Part shown: positions 34,818-36,877 of the stretch, one piece after another
Numbering within the stretch: position 1 is the first letter of the stretch
Layout: every line of letters starts with the position of its first letter
Translations under genes and position numbers: made by a program
The notes under the pieces: model-generated
The model's input: the letters and a program-made list of their open reading frames with translations, nothing else
What the model was told of the DNA's origin: nothing
Database searches by the model: none
Assembly: GCA_036339375.1 (NCBI GenBank)
Contig: JAYZBC010000040.1
Location: forward strand, 1-36,877
Direction: 5' to 3'
From: JAYZBC01 sp036339375
GTDB taxonomy: Bacteria; Pseudomonadota; Alphaproteobacteria; MPNO01; UBA2964
DNA length: 36,877 bases

Positions 34818-35975
34818 TTAGGTAAGAGCCGTGTTTTGTTCTTCGTCTTCATCAACAGAAACTTCATACCCTTCAGGCGCCACATAGATACCGTCACGCA
34901 AATAACGTGAGATAACCGCTTCGGTGCTTTTCCGTGCTTCTGTTTTGTGGGCGATTGGTTTATCCAGCCACTGATTAATACCAGTCGCTTGATGTTCTTT
35001 GTATTCCTTGGCGTAAATTTCGGTACGGGCTTGAGCAAGAATATTGCCACGAACTTCGTTGCGTTTCTCTCGCAATGCCTGCAAATCAATTGGTCCGATT
35101 GCAAGTGCCTCTCCAGGGTTAGGCGATTGTCCTACTATTTTGCCATTAAAATCCACAATCTCTGACCCTCCGTGTGATCGATGTAAAGGAGCAATTTCAC
35201 CACTTCTTCGTTGTTGAAAATTCAAACCGGGGGAATCAGCAAAAACATCTCCAGCTACCTGTGCGACGTAACCTCCATGGTTGGATGAAATTACATACAT
35301 ACAATTTTCGAAAGCGCGAGTACGACGACTCATTTCCCATGAATCCCGATGCGGGCCGTAGGGTTCGCCAGTGCAATGCAATAAAATTTCTGCTCCATAT
35401 TGTGCAAATGTGCGTGGCATTTCCGGAAAATTAATATCATAACAATTAATTAAAGCGAGCCGACCAATTTCCGTATCCACCACCGGAAAAACAGCATTTT
35501 CCCCGCCTTCATTTTTGACATATAGGTCATACAAACCCGTTGGTGTTGAATAGGTGGCATGGCCTTGAACGTCCGCGCCGTTAACTTTTCGATATCGGAG
35601 AACCAACTCACCAGTTGGGCCATATAAGTACGCGGAATTGAACCAGCGGCCGGGGTAGTTAGGGTCATACTCCATAGTGCCACCAGCAACATAGGCTTTA
35701 TTATGCTTGGCAAAATTAGCGATAGGCTCTAACTCCGGTCCTGGAATTTGGATTGCTATTTGGGTCCATTCTTCAACAGAACGTACATGTTCCACCCCAG
35801 TCAGAGAAAACTCAGGTAAAACGTAAAGTTTTGCCTGTCCCCATCGACAGCTTACATAATCCATCAGTGATAAATATCGGTTGACATTTTCACGAACAAT
35901 GGCTTCACGCCATTCCGGCTCACGGACATGTCGAATGATCGTCTGAACAGCCACAGCGGTATATTTTTCAATCAT
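34818..35975 (-). CDS. Nitrilase-superfamily carbon-nitrogen hydrolase
   Basis: A 385-residue hydrolase with the complete Glu-Lys-Cys triad: Glu55 (VLPEFSLTG), Lys130 (LRYRKVNG) and Cys178 (INCYDINFPE). The family hydrolyses amides or nitriles to the acid plus ammonia, in the cytoplasm as spiral oligomers. The C-terminal extension after residue 300 is longer than in minimal members. AAGGGAG before the ATG is a good Shine-Dalgarno. It is encoded directly ahead of the Cys-less paralogue and the ABC importer, so it probably processes the imported compound. Whether the substrate is a nitrile or an amide cannot be told. Confidence 0.92.
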   Translation of the reverse strand: MIEKYTAVAVQTIIRHVREPEWREAIVRENVNRYLSLMDYVSCRWGQAKLYVLPEFSLTGVEHVRSVEEWTQIAIQIPGPELEPIANFAKHNKAYVAGGTMEYDPNYPGRWFNSAYLYGPTGELVLRYRKVNGADVQGHATYSTPTGLYDLYVKNEGGENAVFPVVDTEIGRLALINCYDINFPEMPRTFAQYGAEILLHCTGEPYGPHRDSWEMSRRTRAFENCMYVISSNHGGYVAQVAGDVFADSPGLNFQQRRSGEIAPLHRSHGGSEIVDFNGKIVGQSPNPGEALAIGPIDLQALREKRNEVRGNILAQARTEIYAKEYKEHQATGINQWLDKPIAHKTEARKSTEAVISRYLRDGIYVAPEGYEVSVDEDEEQNTALT

Positions 35976-36045
35976 TAAAAGCTCCCTTAAAATCTTTAAA
36001 TAAAGTCTATGGCTTTAGACATCGCCCCGCATCATATTTGTAAAA

Positions 36046-36876
36046 TTATTCCGCTGCTGCAACTCTTTGTGTTTCACCCAAGTGCCTGACGGCCGGAAAC
36101 ACTTCATCCCTCAAAAGTTCCAAGGATTGTCGCACTTTATCATCTGGAACATTTCCAATTTTGATACTTAAATTCGTTACGCCGTGACCAAATTCTTCAT
36201 GAAGACGCGTAATTTGTTCAATCGCCATATCAGGAGTGCCACACATTACAAGTCCCCGTTCCATTCGTTCTTCTAAAGACAATTGTTTATGTTTTTGTAA
36301 CTTGGAAGTTTGGCGTTCAGCATCTTCCTCATCTTTAAAATACCTCGTCTTTTGAACAACCAACCTTTGAGCCGTTCTGATACCCCCCCCAAGCACATTA
36401 AAAAAATAATCGTAACCTCCCCGCAATGTTTCCATTGCTTCTTCCTTGGTAGGGGCAACAGCACAATTCATAGCCAAAATTATATTCCGACTCTGTGGCT
36501 CCCACCCATTTTTCCGGGCATGCTCTTTATATATATCGATTGACCGATGCGCGGTTTCGTAATTTTGAATTCGTAAAACGCCAATCGTTGCTCGATGCTC
36601 AGCAGCAAGTTTAGCAGAAGCATCACTACTGGCTGACATCAGAATTTCCGGGTGTGGTTTCTGTGCTGGTTTAGGCCATATTGAAACAGCGCGATATTGG
36701 TAAAATTCACCCTCCCAGCCAAATGGTTCTGGTTCAGTCCAAGCTTTTTTAATTAACTCAATTGCTTCATTCATTCGGCCATATGACTCACTGGGCGCCA
36801 CATTGTAAGCAACATACTCGTGCGGTATTCCCCGCATAAATCCAGCAACCAATCGACCTCCGGAAATCATGTCAAT
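36046..36876 (-). CDS. Luciferase-like (LLM) flavin-dependent monooxygenase, 5' part outside the window
   Basis: The frame is open to the window edge, so the N-terminus is missing. The visible start (DMISGGRLVAGFMRG) is the conserved SGGR-containing strand of bacterial luciferase-like F420/FMN enzymes, and SYGRMNEAIELIKKAW follows as usual. The C-terminal part carries the CGTPDMAIEQI segment (GTPxxVaexl in the family). Such enzymes oxidise small molecules with O2 and reduced FMN. The gene is 70 bp upstream of the nitrilase-family pair on the same strand and is probably the first visible gene of the importer operon. Confidence 0.9.
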   Translation of the reverse strand: MDMISGGRLVAGFMRGIPHEYVAYNVAPSESYGRMNEAIELIKKAWTEPEPFGWEGEFYQYRAVSIWPKPAQKPHPEILMSASSDASAKLAAEHRATIGVLRIQNYETAHRSIDIYKEHARKNGWEPQSRNIILAMNCAVAPTKEEAMETLRGGYDYFFNVLGGGIRTAQRLVVQKTRYFKDEEDAERQTSKLQKHKQLSLEERMERGLVMCGTPDMAIEQITRLHEEFGHGVTNLSIKIGNVPDDKVRQSLELLRDEVFPAVRHLGETQRVAAAE

Positions 36877-36877
36877 C

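Overview
The window is about 37 kb of gene-dense DNA of moderate GC. It comes from a Gram-negative bacterium, most likely a marine or environmental proteobacterium (alphaproteobacterial in flavour). The reasons are a Uup-type ABC-F protein, an EmrAB pump, a Bcr/CflA exporter, GFA and TauD families, and a fused-permease ABC importer. I assign no species. Genes are tightly packed: many start inside the preceding gene, and convergent neighbours touch or overlap by a few bases. TTG is used as a start unusually often, usually behind a clear Shine-Dalgarno. I see no rRNA, tRNA, insertion sequence, phage gene or CRISPR array.

Layout. 2-1263 (+): 3' end of an SCPx-type thiolase and its DUF35/OB-fold partner. 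1265-3073 (-): Bcr/CflA exporter and GFA protein. 3201-7226 (+): a small AtzG-like protein translationally coupled to an amidase, then an orphan CoxL-like molybdenum hydroxylase. 7216-9897 (-): TauD-family dioxygenase and GMC oxidoreductase. 9999-11828 (+): ABC-F protein. 11825-17119 (-): a four-gene overlapping operon of EmrA, EmrB and a two-subunit Mo/2Fe-2S hydroxylase. 17275-18246 (+): a gamma-resorcylate-decarboxylase-like amidohydrolase. 18264-22251 (-): UbiD-family decarboxylase, crotonase-family protein and a DHA2 exporter. 22579-24075 (+): Baeyer-Villiger-type monooxygenase. 24078-24530 (-): a peroxiredoxin with an in-frame TGA. 24686-27123 (-): amidohydrolase-like, PuuE-like deacetylase and isochorismatase-like hydrolase. 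27208-28695 (+): acyl-CoA ligase. 28849-36876 (-): an ABC importer operon with two nitrilase-family proteins, a luciferase-like flavin enzyme and an alpha/beta hydrolase.

The window reads as a catabolic island: oxidation (Mo hydroxylases, BVMO, GMC, TauD, LLM), C-N bond hydrolysis (amidase, nitrilases, isochorismatase, PuuE-like), decarboxylation (UbiD, amidohydrolase-2), CoA activation and thiolysis or retro-aldol cleavage, plus dedicated import and export. Substrates cannot be named from sequence alone.

The most striking item is the peroxiredoxin at 24078-24530. Its peroxidatic Cys codon is replaced by an in-frame TGA (24393-24395), the reading frame is otherwise intact, the protein contains no Cys at all, and a 7-bp hairpin with G in the apical loop lies 15-35 nt downstream. 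This fits a selenocysteine peroxiredoxin with a bacterial SECIS element. Other oddities are a nitrilase paralogue whose nucleophile Cys is Glu, next to an intact copy; an amidohydrolase without its HxH metal ligands; and a crotonase lacking one catalytic Glu.
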